From contig PYGV01000006.1 in the NCBI GenBank assembly GCA_003022385.1, forward strand, positions 1 through 60,979: a stretch of 60,979 nucleotides of DNA. The letters run 5' to 3'. Shown in pieces: positions 25,701 to 39,894 of the stretch (its first letter is position 1; each line of letters opens with the position of its first letter). The notes beneath the pieces were generated by a model that searched no databases, had not been told where the DNA came from, and saw nothing but the letters and a program-made list of their open reading frames with translations. The stretch comes from a filamentous cyanobacterium CCP3. GTDB taxonomy: Bacteria > Cyanobacteriota > Cyanobacteriia > Phormidesmidales > Phormidesmidaceae. The position numbers and the translations under genes were made by a program.

Positions 25701-26746
25701 GTCGGATCGGCCAATCCTGCCCCGCCAAGCTCAGCAACGCCCTGCTCGTCGGTGGCGTAAGCTCCGCTGATGGTTGGGTCGTAGCTCTCCGGCAGCAGAA
25801 CGCCGTTTTCGTCAAAGTCGATCACCAGACGACCGACATACTTGTAGTTGCCGTCGGTGTTGACCACCGCAACAGGGTTGCCGTCGGCCCCAGTTTGGAT
25901 GATGGGATAGACCCCCTGGGCGGTGTCGCCCGCGCGGAGGCGGTCGGTTTCATCCAGCAGGCGGGTGTTTGAGCCACCAGCGACGATGATATCGACATTC
26001 GACAGCCGCTGGGCCAGCTCTTGTTCAATGGCGATTTGCTGCATGTGGGCGAGCAGCACAACTTTGTTGATGTCAGGGTTGGCGGCTAGCAGGGCATCGA
26101 CATCGGCCTGAATTTCAGCCGCCAGAGCATCAAGCTGCTCTGGCGTAGGGCTGCTATCGAAGGGCCGGGGCAGCACTGTAACATCGCCAGGGCTGGCAAT
26201 GCGCACATTGACGTTGCTGATAGTCGGGGTGGTCGCTCCAACAACCCCAATTCTTTCGCCGTTGACCTCAATTACGGTAGAGGCAGCAATGCTGTTGGGT
26301 ACGGGCGTCTGGGCATCGGGCACGACTAGGCCAGCCAGGTTTGCATCGGTGCTAAAGTCGAGGTTGCTGCTCAGGTAGGGGAAGGCTGTCCCCGCAAAAG
26401 ACCCGTCTTCGCTAGCCCCGATCAAGCCGGCGACCACGGCAGTACCCAGGTCAAATTCATGGTTACCGAAGGCGATCGCCTGAAAGCCCAGAGCGTTTTG
26501 AATTAAGATATCGCCGCGACCAGCCCCGCCAAAAGCCTCACCGCTGGCACTGAAAAATACACCGGGAATATAGGCATCTCCAGAAGACAAAACCAGGGTA
26601 TTGGCAAAGCCAGCAACACCGTCACCGTCAATATCTTGGTTTTTTAGCGCATTCAGTACAGCAGAGAACCGGGGGGCATCATCCAGGGCAGAAATATTAC
26701 CCTCTTGATCGGCCGCGTGAAAGAGTTGGAGCGTAAAGTCAGCCAT
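22736..26746 (-). CDS. Large 5'-nucleotidase / choice-of-anchor I / DUF4114 protein
   Basis: 1336 residues from the ATG at 26746, where homology begins (MADFTLQLFHAADQEGN); a TTG at 26815 would add 23 unlikely residues. Domains in order: calcineurin-like phosphoesterase (about 1-310; FGNHEFDLG and LLAHMQQ present, but the usual GHxH metal motif reads AGGSNTRLL); 5'-nucleotidase C-terminal domain (about 370-620); a beta-propeller-like choice-of-anchor I region (about 640-1195; LFVVNAQVPAVEVLDISDPS, FTPDGTKVLVANEGEPND); and a C-terminal DUF4114 domain ending in FGGGDNDFNDLVVTI. There is no classical signal peptide, and the acidic, calcium-type composition suggests type I secretion (inference). 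A likely role is extracellular phosphate scavenging. No pho box was identified with confidence. Confidence 0.85.
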   Translation of the reverse strand: MADFTLQLFHAADQEGNISALDDAPRFSAVLNALKNQDIDGDGVAGFANTLVLSSGDAYIPGVFFSASGEAFGGAGRGDILIQNALGFQAIAFGNHEFDLGTAVVAGLIGASEDGSFAGTAFPYLSSNLDFSTDANLAGLVVPDAQTPVPNSIAASTVIEVNGERIGVVGATTPTISNVNVRIASPGDVTVLPRPFDSSPTPEQLDALAAEIQADVDALLAANPDINKVVLLAHMQQIAIEQELAQRLSNVDIIVAGGSNTRLLDETDRLRAGDTAQGVYPIIQTGADGNPVAVVNTDGNYKYVGRLVIDFDENGVLLPESYDPTISGAYATDEQGVAELGGAGLADPTIVAITDALREVIIATESNVFGVSDVFLEGRRGAVRTEETNLGNLTADANLAVAREVDPTTVISLKNGGGIRNPIGQVVVPAGGTGDAELLPNEEIPGVKPAGGISQTDIENTLQFNNELSLITVTAAELVALIEHGVSASSLDDSVQPGQFPQIGGFSFSFDATAAPGDRVQSLAIEAEDGTDIDVVVQNGEIVGDPSRTFRMVTLSFLADGGDGYPFPTGDSANRIDLVDETAAATGNATFAADFTEQDALAEYLFDNFGAATPFEAAETDRSLDTRVQNLAFRSDTVIDSVVPVDPVDPTPSVPSILTPIGTYETGVFDESAAEIVVYDPETQRLFVVNAQVPAVEVLDISDPSAPTKLFEIDPSAFGAGANSVAVANGIVAVAIEAAEKTDPGSVVFFDIDGNFLNAVTVGALPDMLTFTPDGTKVLVANEGEPNDDYTIDPEGSISIIDLSGGLENLSQANVTTADFTAFNSQIETLRAAGVRIFGLNATVAQDVEPEYIAITSDSSTAYVALQENNALAVVDIASSTVTDILPLGFKDHSVSPLDASDRDDAINIATYPNLFGMYMPDAISLYEVGGETYIVTANEGDARIRPDGDLEDEAGNVIAEEGVFFNEEARVSDLALDPVAFPNAAELQADEALGRLTVTTTLGDANGDGLYEELYAFGGRSFSIWDTQGNLVYDSGAEFEQIIAERFPADFNANNDENGTFDNRSDNKGPEPEGVTIGEIDGRTYAFIGLERFGGVMTYDITDPANAFFVDLVNNRNFAGDAEAGTAGDLGAEGLVFIGSSDSPNGNPLVVVANEVSGSTTVFDASGLVGLGEPEPEVPDVFLDLRDITGDVATTFAVNREAAFDNFVGFYRVTDTNGGIDINGNGTADLTPGQAGYTEAALAARAETVALTTSNLTESVFESDVAGGSLYAPFLIVNGTPDGFNASRVYFAFGAANPDGAEHVRVVDGAIGFEDQFGGGDNDFNDLVVTISTPA

Positions 26747-27068
26747 AGATAACACTTGGGGGTTACATCCTGTAGCTATTGCTACGGGGCTATCTTCAGC
26801 CATTACGCACGGCAAAGCTTCATGGGAGGACTAAGCGGGCGGTAAGCTTTGGTTAAAAGTTATTTAAGCGAGGCCAGGGCGGCGCTAGCCCCTTTAACCC
26901 GCAGCGTTTTCTTTCTGTAAGACAACCTCGCCAAGAGATAAAAAGTTGGTGACTCTAACCATTAGATATCGGGGTGGGTCTGGGGCTAAAGCTAAAATGG
27001 CATCACTCGGCCAGCACTACATCGAGTCTGCGGCTTAGCTAGTACTGCACACCCTAGAGATAATTCCT
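26747..27068. promoter_or_regulatory. Divergent region between the nucleotidase and galE
   Basis: 322 bp that must hold both promoters. I see no clear -35/-10 pair, no strong hairpin and no reading frame with coding character. The galE start is preceded only by a weak AGAG. Confidence 0.3.
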
Positions 27069-28067
27069 ATGACAACCGATACAAAAACCATCCTGGTGAC
27101 CGGGGGGGCTGGCTACATCGGCAGCCACGCTGTGATGGCCCTCCAGCAGGCGGGCTACCGGGTTTTGATTTTAGATAATTTGGTCTACGGCCATCGTGAC
27201 CTGGTCGAGACTGTGCTAAAAACCGAGCTGATTGAGGGCAGCACCCTCGATAAAGCGCTGCTCAAGTCGATCTTTGACCGCTACGACATCAGCGCAGTCA
27301 TGCACTTTTCGGCCTACGCCTACGTGGGCGAGTCGGTCAGCGACCCCAGCAAATATTACGAAAATAACGTGGTGGGAACCCTATCGCTGCTCGATGCCAT
27401 GGTGGAGGCCGGAATCCAAAACATCGTGTTTTCTTCGACCTGCGCCACCTACGGCGTACCTCAAGAAATGCCGATAACCGAGACTCACCCACAAAACCCG
27501 ATCAACCCCTACGGTGCCACCAAGCTGATGGTGGAGCGCATCTTAACCGACTACGACAAAGCCTACGATCTGCGATCGGTACGCTTTCGCTATTTCAATG
27601 CAGCCGGTGCTCACCCCAATGGGCTACTGGGCGAAGACCACAACCCCGAAACCCACCTGATCCCCCTAGTGCTACAAACCGCCCTGGGCAAGCGCGAGTC
27701 AATTAGCGTTTTCGGCACCGACTACCCCACCCCCGACGGCACCTGCGTGCGTGACTACATCCACGTGTGCGACCTGGCCGATGCCCACATTTTGGGCCTG
27801 GAATATCTGCTCAAAGGCGGCGAGAGCAACGTCTTTAACCTCGGCAACGGCAGCGGTTTCTCGGTGCGCGAGGTGATCGATGCGGCAGTACGAGTGACGG
27901 GTAAGACTATCCCGGTGGTAGAAGTTGAGCGCCGCCCCGGCGATCCGCCAGCGCTGGTGGGAGGCAGCGATCGCGCCCGCAGCATCCTCGGCTGGAACCC
28001 GCAATACGCCGACATTGACACCATCTTGACCCACGCCTGGGCCTGGCACCAAAAGCGCCACGGTTAA
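27069..28067 (+). CDS. galE: UDP-glucose 4-epimerase
   Basis: 332 residues, usual length. It interconverts UDP-glucose and UDP-galactose with a tightly bound NAD, supplying galactose for galactolipids and surface polysaccharides. It is an extended short-chain dehydrogenase: NAD-binding GGAGYIG (12-18), HFSAYAYVGESV, catalytic FSSTCATYG and the Tyr148-x3-Lys152 pair in PYGATK. Sugar-nucleotide contacts follow in RYFNAAGAHPNGLLGEDH and YIHVCDLADAH. It stands alone and is followed by a terminator shared with the convergent ATP synthase operon. Confidence 0.95.
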   Translation: MTTDTKTILVTGGAGYIGSHAVMALQQAGYRVLILDNLVYGHRDLVETVLKTELIEGSTLDKALLKSIFDRYDISAVMHFSAYAYVGESVSDPSKYYENNVVGTLSLLDAMVEAGIQNIVFSSTCATYGVPQEMPITETHPQNPINPYGATKLMVERILTDYDKAYDLRSVRFRYFNAAGAHPNGLLGEDHNPETHLIPLVLQTALGKRESISVFGTDYPTPDGTCVRDYIHVCDLADAHILGLEYLLKGGESNVFNLGNGSGFSVREVIDAAVRVTGKTIPVVEVERRPGDPPALVGGSDRARSILGWNPQYADIDTILTHAWAWHQKRHG

Positions 28068-28171
28068 AGATCTGCCCTGGAGAAGCGTTCTCCAGGGCAG
28101 ACGCTTCTCGAATGGATAGCTGTCCCAGACTTCATTCAGACTCTAGGGCTACTACCAGTCATTAAAAAAAG

Positions 28172-28201
28172 AAAAGCCCGTCACACCTGTGATGGGCTTT
28201 T
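28172..28201. terminator. Bidirectional terminator between galE and the atp operon
   Basis: A 14-bp stem with one G-T wobble (28172-28185 with 28188-28201) and a two-base loop. A tracts on the left and T tracts on the right serve both converging transcripts. Confidence 0.92.
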
Positions 28202-28228
28202 GAGTCGTGAATGTAGGTTGTTTCAGGC

Positions 28229-29176
28229 TTACAGCGAATTCGCCCCGGCTACCACTTCCAAAATTTCCTGGGTAATGGCGGCCTGACGAGCCTTGTTGTA
28301 GGTCAAGTTGAGCGTTTTAGCCAGCTCCTTCGCGTTGTCGCTGGCGTTGTTCATCGCCGTCATCCGGGCGGCCAGTTCGCTTGCCGCCGACTCCTGCAGC
28401 GCCCGCAGAATCTGGTTGTTCAGATACAGAGGCAGCAGCGCATCTAGAATCTGCACCGGATCTTGCTCGAAAATCATGTCCTGGGGAAACTCCGTTGGAG
28501 TTGGCCCAGCCACCTTCTCGCGCTCTACCTGGAAAACACCACCTCGGGTCGTGAGCCGGAAAATTTCGTCATCCGATACCTCTAGACCCTGGGGATCGAG
28601 GGGCAGCAGCGTTTGAATCACCGGGCGAGAGCTGACCAGCGACACAAACCGGGTGTAAATCAGCTCAACGCGATCGACTTCGTCGGAGAGAAACAGCGAC
28701 AGCAGTTCGTCGGCGATCGTTGAGGCTTCGGCCGCAGTTGGGATCTGCTCCATACCGATAAAGCTGGACTCAATCGGCTGGTCGCGACGCTTAAAGTACT
28801 GGTTGGCTTTGCGACCGACGATGACAAATTTGTAGTTTAAGCCCTCAGCCGCCAGTTCCTGAGCCCGGATTTCGGCCCGACGAATGACGTTGGTGTTGTA
28901 CCCGCCGCAGAGGCCGCGATCGCCCGAGATAACCAGCAGAGCCACGGTTTGAACATCACGCTGCTTCAGCAGAGGCAGATCGGCTTCCTCAAACCGGAGT
29001 CGGCTTTGCAAACCGTAGAGCACCTGGGCCAGGCGATCGGCAAAGGGGCGGGTGGCAATCACCTGCTCCTGGGCGCGACGCACCTTAGCCGCCGCCACCA
29101 GCCGCATAGCTTCGGTAATTTTGCGAGTATTTTTAACAGACTTAATGCGGTCTCGAATCGCTTTTAGGTTAGGCAT
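28229..29176 (-). CDS. atpG: ATP synthase gamma subunit
   Basis: 315 residues from the ATG at 29176 ([20 protein letters not shown]); a longer frame to 29320 is 5' untranslated sequence. Gamma is the rotating shaft of F1 that couples proton flow to catalysis in alpha3-beta3. N- and C-terminal coiled-coil helices are visible (start as above; end [20 protein letters not shown]). The central part [11 protein letters not shown] is conserved. At about 195-235 it shows the short cyanobacterial form without the plant redox Cys pair: I see no Cys-x5-Cys element. It is the last gene of the operon. Confidence 0.95.
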   Translation of the reverse strand: MPNLKAIRDRIKSVKNTRKITEAMRLVAAAKVRRAQEQVIATRPFADRLAQVLYGLQSRLRFEEADLPLLKQRDVQTVALLVISGDRGLCGGYNTNVIRRAEIRAQELAAEGLNYKFVIVGRKANQYFKRRDQPIESSFIGMEQIPTAAEASTIADELLSLFLSDEVDRVELIYTRFVSLVSSRPVIQTLLPLDPQGLEVSDDEIFRLTTRGGVFQVEREKVAGPTPTEFPQDMIFEQDPVQILDALLPLYLNNQILRALQESAASELAARMTAMNNASDNAKELAKTLNLTYNKARQAAITQEILEVVAGANSL

Positions 29177-29246
29177 AGTGGAATCCCTAAGGGGTCGTCG
29201 AGAGCCGGGGTATGGCCTGAGGCCGCACCCCGACCAAAACAGGAGA

Positions 29247-30836
<1,590 letters not shown>

Positions 30837-30845
30837 TCAACGGGG

Positions 30846-31403
30846 CTAGGCGGTAGCCGCCAGCTGCATACCGATGCGACGTAGCTGCCCCCGGAGGCTG
30901 GCGTCGATCACCTGAGAGCCAACCTTAATGATCAGCCCTCCAATCAGGGATGGGTCGATTTGGATCGACAGCTCGACGCTGTTGGCTCCGGTCATAGTTT
31001 TGACGCGATCGCGAATCGCGTTCTGCTGATCGTCGCTCAGCTCGACAGCAGAAGTCACATCGGCCAAAACCGTCTGGTTCCGCTCTCTCAGCAGAGCTTG
31101 GTACTGCTGAAGCACGGGCCGCAGAAAGGCTATCCGCCCCCTATCAACCAGCAGCATCAGAAAGTTCAGCAAAAAACCGCTCACGTTTCCTTCAGCAATC
31201 TGGCGCAGCACTTCTTTTTTAGAATCGGGAGCCATCAGTGGGTTAGCCAGAAACCCAATTAGCTCGTCAGAACTAGCCAGCACCTCCAGCAGATTGGCGA
31301 CTTCGCCACCTACCTGATCAGCAGCATTGTTATCATCAGCCACCGACATCAGCGCCTTGGCGTAGGGACCGGCAATTTCAGAACTCAGTGATGTGTCGTT
31401 CAT
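30846..31403 (-). CDS. atpH: ATP synthase delta subunit
   Basis: 185 residues. Delta sits on top of F1 and ties alpha to the b/b' peripheral stalk (OSCP-like). The N-terminal helical domain starts SEIAGPYAKALMSVADDN, and the C-terminal part has GGLIIKVGSQVIDASLRGQLRRI (key motif GSQVIDASLRGQL), the family signature. The ATG at 31403 is only 2 bp after the atpF stop, and the GGAG site lies inside the end of atpF, so translation is probably coupled. Confidence 0.95.
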   Translation of the reverse strand: MNDTSLSSEIAGPYAKALMSVADDNNAADQVGGEVANLLEVLASSDELIGFLANPLMAPDSKKEVLRQIAEGNVSGFLLNFLMLLVDRGRIAFLRPVLQQYQALLRERNQTVLADVTSAVELSDDQQNAIRDRVKTMTGANSVELSIQIDPSLIGGLIIKVGSQVIDASLRGQLRRIGMQLAATA

Positions 31404-31405
31404 GG

Positions 31406-31927
31406 CTATTCTCCTTTAAGCGAGGCAATACTGGAATCCACCAGACGCCGCTGCAAATCGTCGTTCAGCCGATCCGGCAAAGCGGCTTCGCTGCGCTCGA
31501 TGGCCAGGGCTGCAATTCGCTGCTGCAGCTCTCGCATGACCCGAGCCTCCTGAGAGCTGAGGTCTTGAGCGGCATTAGCTCGCATGCGCTCTACGTCGAT
31601 CTGAGACTGCTTTAAGATCTCGTCGCGGGTACGCTCTGCTGTTGTTTGAGCTTCGGCCAAAATCTTCTTAGCTTCTGTTTGAGCCTGGGCCAGCTTTTGC
31701 TGCTGCTCTGCCAGCGCGGCGGCCGCCTCTTTCTTACGCTGCTCGGCCTCAACAATCGCTGTTTTAATCGCCGACTGGCGGGTCGATAGGGTTTTCCCTA
31801 AAAACTTGCCGCCAAAGTAATACAGCACGCCAATAATAATGACCAAATTAATCAGGTTGGTTTCTAGAATGTTGAAATCCACACCAAAACCACCTGCTTC
31901 CGCCGCCAGTAACCAACCAATAGTCAT
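31406..31927 (-). CDS. atpF: ATP synthase subunit b
   Basis: 173 residues from the ATG at 31927 (MTIGWLLAAEAGGFGVDFN); an upstream GTG-type start at 31957 would add ten residues without homology. One membrane helix (LINLVIIIGVLYYFGG, about 24-39) is followed by a long Ala/Gln/Glu-rich coiled coil that forms half of the peripheral stalk with b'. The N-terminal segment before the helix is the length processed in many cyanobacteria. It is tightly linked to atpH downstream and 68 bp after the b' gene. Confidence 0.95.
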   Translation of the reverse strand: MTIGWLLAAEAGGFGVDFNILETNLINLVIIIGVLYYFGGKFLGKTLSTRQSAIKTAIVEAEQRKKEAAAALAEQQQKLAQAQTEAKKILAEAQTTAERTRDEILKQSQIDVERMRANAAQDLSSQEARVMRELQQRIAALAIERSEAALPDRLNDDLQRRLVDSSIASLKGE

Positions 31928-31995
31928 ATCCCTACTTTCCGTCAACGACGTGGGCAACTCTAGAAGGGCTAAACCACCCCAGCGTTGCCAATAGC

Positions 31996-32487
31996 CTAGG
32001 CCGCTAAAGAACCCAGCAGCTTGTCTAAAATTTGCTGACTCAGGCCATCCACCTGCTGCTCTAGGGTGGCCATCGCCTGACTCTTTTGCTCGTCTAGCTC
32101 GCGCTGCACCTGCTCGCGCTGGGCCTGAGCCTCCTGCTGAGCAGCCGCAACGGTTTGAGACGCAATTTTTTGTGCTTCTTCCTGAGCCCCGGCAATTACC
32201 GTTTGGGCCTGGCGACGGGTTTCAGCCAGCTCTTGCTGATACTGCTTGGCAATTTGCTCAGCCTTGGCTAGGCGCTCTGCCGCATCAACCTGGTTGGAAC
32301 TAATATAGCCATCACGCTCGTCTAAAACTTTACCCAGAGGCTTGTAGAACAGCACGTTTAGCGCCACTGCCAGCAACACAAACTGCACTGCCATCAGCGG
32401 CAGAGTGGCATCTAGGTCAAATAGACCACCGCCTTCTTCAACCGTTTCAGCGGCCTCAACCGCCAGTAACCAGACAAAATTCATCAT
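31996..32487 (-). CDS. ATP synthase subunit b'
   Basis: 163 residues. This is the second, diverged b-type stalk subunit present in photosynthetic organisms (gene name atpG' or atpX). One membrane helix ([20 protein letters not shown], about 29-48) is followed by [15 protein letters not shown] and a coiled coil rich in Gln and Glu. Two adjacent ATGs begin the gene; the first (32487) is reported. Its presence with atpF gives the heterodimeric b/b' stalk of the cyanobacterial enzyme. Confidence 0.95.
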   Translation of the reverse strand: MMNFVWLLAVEAAETVEEGGGLFDLDATLPLMAVQFVLLAVALNVLFYKPLGKVLDERDGYISSNQVDAAERLAKAEQIAKQYQQELAETRRQAQTVIAGAQEEAQKIASQTVAAAQQEAQAQREQVQRELDEQKSQAMATLEQQVDGLSQQILDKLLGSLAA

Positions 32488-32611
32488 TGTGGGTATGCCC
32501 TTTAACCCGGCCCAGGGCCAGCACTACAGAGTGAACTTCCACAGGGGGAAATCGCCAGTGTCGAAAGGCAGGGAAAGGCACATCACCCCTCCCTGGCCCG
32601 TCGATAACTAT

Positions 32612-32860
<249 letters not shown>

Positions 32861-33019
32861 TTACCTCGATTTGGACAATCAACAACTCGTTAAATCAGGT
32901 CGTAGACAACGCTCGATAGGCGTTTCTTGTGGGTGCGGCCCTAAGACCACGTCGGCTGGCAGCACCTGCCCCACCAGCCAATACAAACTGAATGCCCCCA
33001 AGCGGAATTCACTTCGGGA

Positions 33020-33769
33020 TCATCCATGCTCTTCACCACCATGCCCCTCGATGGCCTCGCCGATGTAGGCCGCCGCCAGGGTCGCAAAGATCAGCGCCTG
33101 AATAGCACTGGTAAACAAACCCAGGACCATAACCGGCAGCGGCACGAAGAGAGGTACCAGCAAAACCAGCACGGCGACCACCAGCTCATCGGCCAGGATG
33201 TTTCCAAACAGACGGAAACTGAGGGAGAGAGGCTTGGTGAAATCTTCCAAAATGTTGATGGGCAGCAAGATTGGCGTTGGCTCAATGTACTTGGCAAAGT
33301 ACCCCAACCCGCGCTTGCTGAAACCAGCGTAGAAATAGGCCAAGGACGTCAGCAGCGCCAGCGCCACGGTGGTGTTGATGTCGTTGGTGGGAGCGGCCAG
33401 TTCACCTGACGGCAAGTGAATCAGCTTCCACGGAATCAGCGCTCCGGACCAGTTAGAGACAAAGATGAACAGAAACAAGGTGCCAACAAAAGGAACCCAG
33501 GGCCTATACTCTTTCTCGCCAATCTGGTTTTTGGCCAGGTCGCGAATGAACTCCAGGGCATACTCCATAAAGTTTTGGAGGCCAGAGGGTATCCGCTGAA
33601 TATTGCGAGTGGCCAAGAACGACACCAGCAGCAGAGCACCAATGACAAACCAGGAGGTAAGAAATACCTGGCCGTGGAGCTTAAGTCCACCGATCTGCCA
33701 GTACAAATGCTCGCCAACCTCTAGCTTTGCCAGGACTAAGGGATGAATCATTAACATATTGAGCGCCAT
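33020..33769 (-). CDS. atpB: ATP synthase subunit a
   Basis: 249 residues, multi-pass membrane protein forming the proton half-channels beside the c-ring. The essential arginine is in [16 protein letters not shown], and the last helices read [23 protein letters not shown]. The [25 protein letters not shown] stretch is typical for cyanobacteria and plastids. A second ATG at codon 5 (MLMIHPL) could also be used. It follows atpI by 80 bp. Confidence 0.96.
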   Translation of the reverse strand: MALNMLMIHPLVLAKLEVGEHLYWQIGGLKLHGQVFLTSWFVIGALLLVSFLATRNIQRIPSGLQNFMEYALEFIRDLAKNQIGEKEYRPWVPFVGTLFLFIFVSNWSGALIPWKLIHLPSGELAAPTNDINTTVALALLTSLAYFYAGFSKRGLGYFAKYIEPTPILLPINILEDFTKPLSLSFRLFGNILADELVVAVLVLLVPLFVPLPVMVLGLFTSAIQALIFATLAAAYIGEAIEGHGGEEHG

Positions 33770-33849
33770 CTCTTAAATCAACTTCTCCTTAAGGCCTACC
33801 AGGAAAAAGCATGCTATGCTGGGGAACCACCGATCTAGGTCGAACCAAG

Positions 33850-34326
33850 TTACTGGAATGACTCTGCCGATGATTTTGGCAGCACTGCAGTCCAGAGGGT
33901 GTAAGCAATTAACGCCCCCTTGTAGGTCAAGAAACCCAGAAAAACGGGTACGACCTGAAGCTGCTGCCACTGAGTAGCTACCAGCACCAAACCAACGACA
34001 AGGGCCAATCGCCCACTGCCCAGCTTGGCGCCGCCGCGCCCAATGTTGGCCACGCTTTTTGCCAACATCCTCAAGTAAACCACACCACCGCACGCTCCTA
34101 TTAAATAATTCAAAGCAATTGGTAGAGAGTAGGCTAGCCAGACAGAGACAAAGATCACGCCGCTGAATGACAGGGTGGTCAGCAACAAGTTTTGCTGCAG
34201 CTGATAGTACTCTGCCATAGCATTGACTGAAGCCGGAGGAAGCCCTTGACCGTCGGGTTGACCTGGGTCTAGGTCTGCCTCAGCTGGAGCGATGGGGTCG
34301 GTGTGTTCGGAGGGCAATGGGGCCAC
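33850..34326 (-). CDS. atpI: ATP synthase-associated protein AtpI (Atp1)
   Basis: 158 residues. The first gene of the ATP synthase operon, an assembly-type factor related to the CGL160 membrane domain, thought to help form the c-ring. The N-terminal 40 residues are polar and Pro/Asp-rich. Four hydrophobic helices follow (LLLTTLSFSGVIFVSVWLAY, IALNYLIGACGGVVYLRML, ALVVGLVLVATQW, VFLGFLTYKGALIAYTLW). Sequence conservation in this family is low, so identity rests on topology and place in the operon. Confidence 0.85.
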   Translation of the reverse strand: MAPLPSEHTDPIAPAEADLDPGQPDGQGLPPASVNAMAEYYQLQQNLLLTTLSFSGVIFVSVWLAYSLPIALNYLIGACGGVVYLRMLAKSVANIGRGGAKLGSGRLALVVGLVLVATQWQQLQVVPVFLGFLTYKGALIAYTLWTAVLPKSSAESFQ

Positions 34327-34451
34327 GAAAGCGCCTAATCCTTAGCCGTTAAAGGGTTTGACCTGCGCATACAGGCCATGGGAGATCATATCACGGCAAT
34401 AATACTTAATAGACGCTTCCCAAAAGTAAATCCGCTATCTTCGGCCTAACT

Positions 34452-35684
34452 TTACGGATTGTGCTGTGGCACATGCAACAAGATCAGCTGGCGCTGGTGC
34501 AGTTGGCGCACGTCTTCAAGGCTTAACCCGCTTTGGCTAAGCAGGTCTGAGACCGTTGCAGGAGGGCGATCGCCCCCTAGGGTCGGCGCTTGACCATCGC
34601 AGGCCTGCAAGAACTCAAACTCTTTTTGCTCTAACGAAATGATCTGATAGTTGTGATCGAAGATGCTCTGGCTGGGCCAGCCCTCCATACAGGGATTGCG
34701 GGTGGGGACTGCGGCGAGCAGCGTAGTGTCATCTTCCCAGGTTTGGTGAGGGTAGGGGGGACGGGCCAGGAACCACTCAAAGTGAGTAATTTCTGGATCC
34801 AGAAGCTCGACTAAGCGGTACTGGTCCTTTTCTGAGAGCTGTTTGGCGCGGTCTAATAAGACTAGGTCTTGCCCAAGCAGGCGATCGAGCTGCCATATCT
34901 CTGGGTTTGAGAAGCCCACAAACTCTAGCCCCGAAGCGTCAATCAGCTTGAACAGATCGTCGAGGGTGTAGTCGACCTCCTGGGGATGCACGTACATATC
35001 GGCAAAACACTCGTCGCGCTGATTTTCCATCGCCCAGCGATCGCGCTCTCGCTGCTTAAGTCGGTTGCCCTCGGGTAGAGTAGCGAAAATTTGCCGACCC
35101 ACCTGTACGCCATCACGGTAGTCGCCCCGCTGGCTGCCCTGTACCAGGGCGATCGCTCGCTGCATCAGCGAAATTTCCCAGCGGCCAATGGCCGCGTAGA
35201 CAAATAAATGAATAAACCCGCCCGGGGCTAGCTTGGTTGCCAGCGCCTGCAGCCCCTTGAGCGGATCGGGCATGTGGTGAATAACGCCGACGCAGTTGAT
35301 CCAGTCGAACTCGCCTTCAATTTGATCAACGTCGTAGATGCTGAGCTGACGGAACTGAACGTTGGTAGCCCCAGAGGACTGGCAGCGCTGAGTGGCTGTG
35401 GCGATCGCCCGCTCGCTCAGATCAATGCCCAGCACCTCAGCATCTGGGTTCAGATGGCTAATGTATTCAGTACTCACCCCGGTGCCACACCCTGCATCCA
35501 GCACCCGCACCTTATTGCTGATTGGAGCTGCCCCCGTGCAAAAGTTGTGCACCGTAGGCCAGTACCAGCGCCAGTTGTACCCCGGCGGGGCCTCGTCGAG
35601 AATCGGCTCAGGTGGAAAGGGATAGGTGTTGTAGAGGCGAGCTACCGCATCGCTGATCACCTGGGTTGTTTTCGAGTCATCCAT
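34452..35684 (-). CDS. SAM-dependent class I methyltransferase
   Basis: 410 residues. The methyltransferase core (about 35-200) has motif I RVLDAGCGTGVSTEYI, the acidic strand-2 end VLGIDLSERAI and post-motif GVIHHMPDP, typical of class I enzymes acting on small molecules or side chains. The N-terminus (VARLYNTYPFPPEPILDE) and a C-terminal 200-residue extension ending QLILLHVPQ resemble proteins annotated as winged-helix-like tails in cyanobacterial methyltransferases. The substrate is unknown. The gene lies 126 bp upstream of atpI on the same strand, so read-through into the ATP synthase operon is possible. Confidence 0.83.
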   Translation of the reverse strand: MDDSKTTQVISDAVARLYNTYPFPPEPILDEAPPGYNWRWYWPTVHNFCTGAAPISNKVRVLDAGCGTGVSTEYISHLNPDAEVLGIDLSERAIATATQRCQSSGATNVQFRQLSIYDVDQIEGEFDWINCVGVIHHMPDPLKGLQALATKLAPGGFIHLFVYAAIGRWEISLMQRAIALVQGSQRGDYRDGVQVGRQIFATLPEGNRLKQRERDRWAMENQRDECFADMYVHPQEVDYTLDDLFKLIDASGLEFVGFSNPEIWQLDRLLGQDLVLLDRAKQLSEKDQYRLVELLDPEITHFEWFLARPPYPHQTWEDDTTLLAAVPTRNPCMEGWPSQSIFDHNYQIISLEQKEFEFLQACDGQAPTLGGDRPPATVSDLLSQSGLSLEDVRQLHQRQLILLHVPQHNP

Positions 35685-39481
<3,797 letters not shown>

Positions 39482-39491
39482 ACGCTAATGC

Positions 39492-39526
39492 TTCAAGGGG
39501 GACGGCCCAAAACCATCCCCCTTGAA
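39492..39526 (+). terminator. Hairpin after apcE
   Basis: Perfect 11-bp arms TTCAAGGGGGA/TCCCCCTTGAA (39492-39502 with 39516-39526) with a 13-base loop, starting 10 bp after the apcE stop. It lacks a T run, so it may stabilise the apcE 3' end or only attenuate. Confidence 0.6.
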
Positions 39527-39625
39527 ACTACTATAGCCGCACGAGTTTAGTGGGTCAGAACAGACTGGTTTTTAGCAAAGTATCGCCTCAGCCATAAACT
39601 CACCTGAATTTGTTGCGAAATATTA

Positions 39626-39663
39626 AAACCGGACTCTAAAACGTCTCCGGTTTATAGTTTTTT
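39626..39663 (+). terminator. Second hairpin with T run between apcE and apcA
   Basis: AAACCGGA/TCCGGTTT (39626-39633 with 39646-39653) followed by six T at 39658-39663. It is probably the true intrinsic terminator of apcE transcripts, leaving about 230 bp for a separate apcA promoter. A further imperfect stem (GAGGC/GCCTC, about 39664-39690) follows. Confidence 0.72.
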
Positions 39664-39894
39664 GAGGCCTTAGGTATTTCACTAAGCCTCTAAGATGGCT
39701 TTGCTGCCAACCTTTAGGGATCCTGAGGAAAACTGTTACAAAATATTTCGCGGCTTTGAAGAAGGCTGACGCAATACCGGACAATTAATCGGGAAGGCCG
39801 CCAGATCTGAGGTTCTATATAGAGTTAGCTCTGGCCCTGCACCTTAAATGCCAGTTTCATACTATCTGGTCATATTTTTCGGAGGAATCCATCA

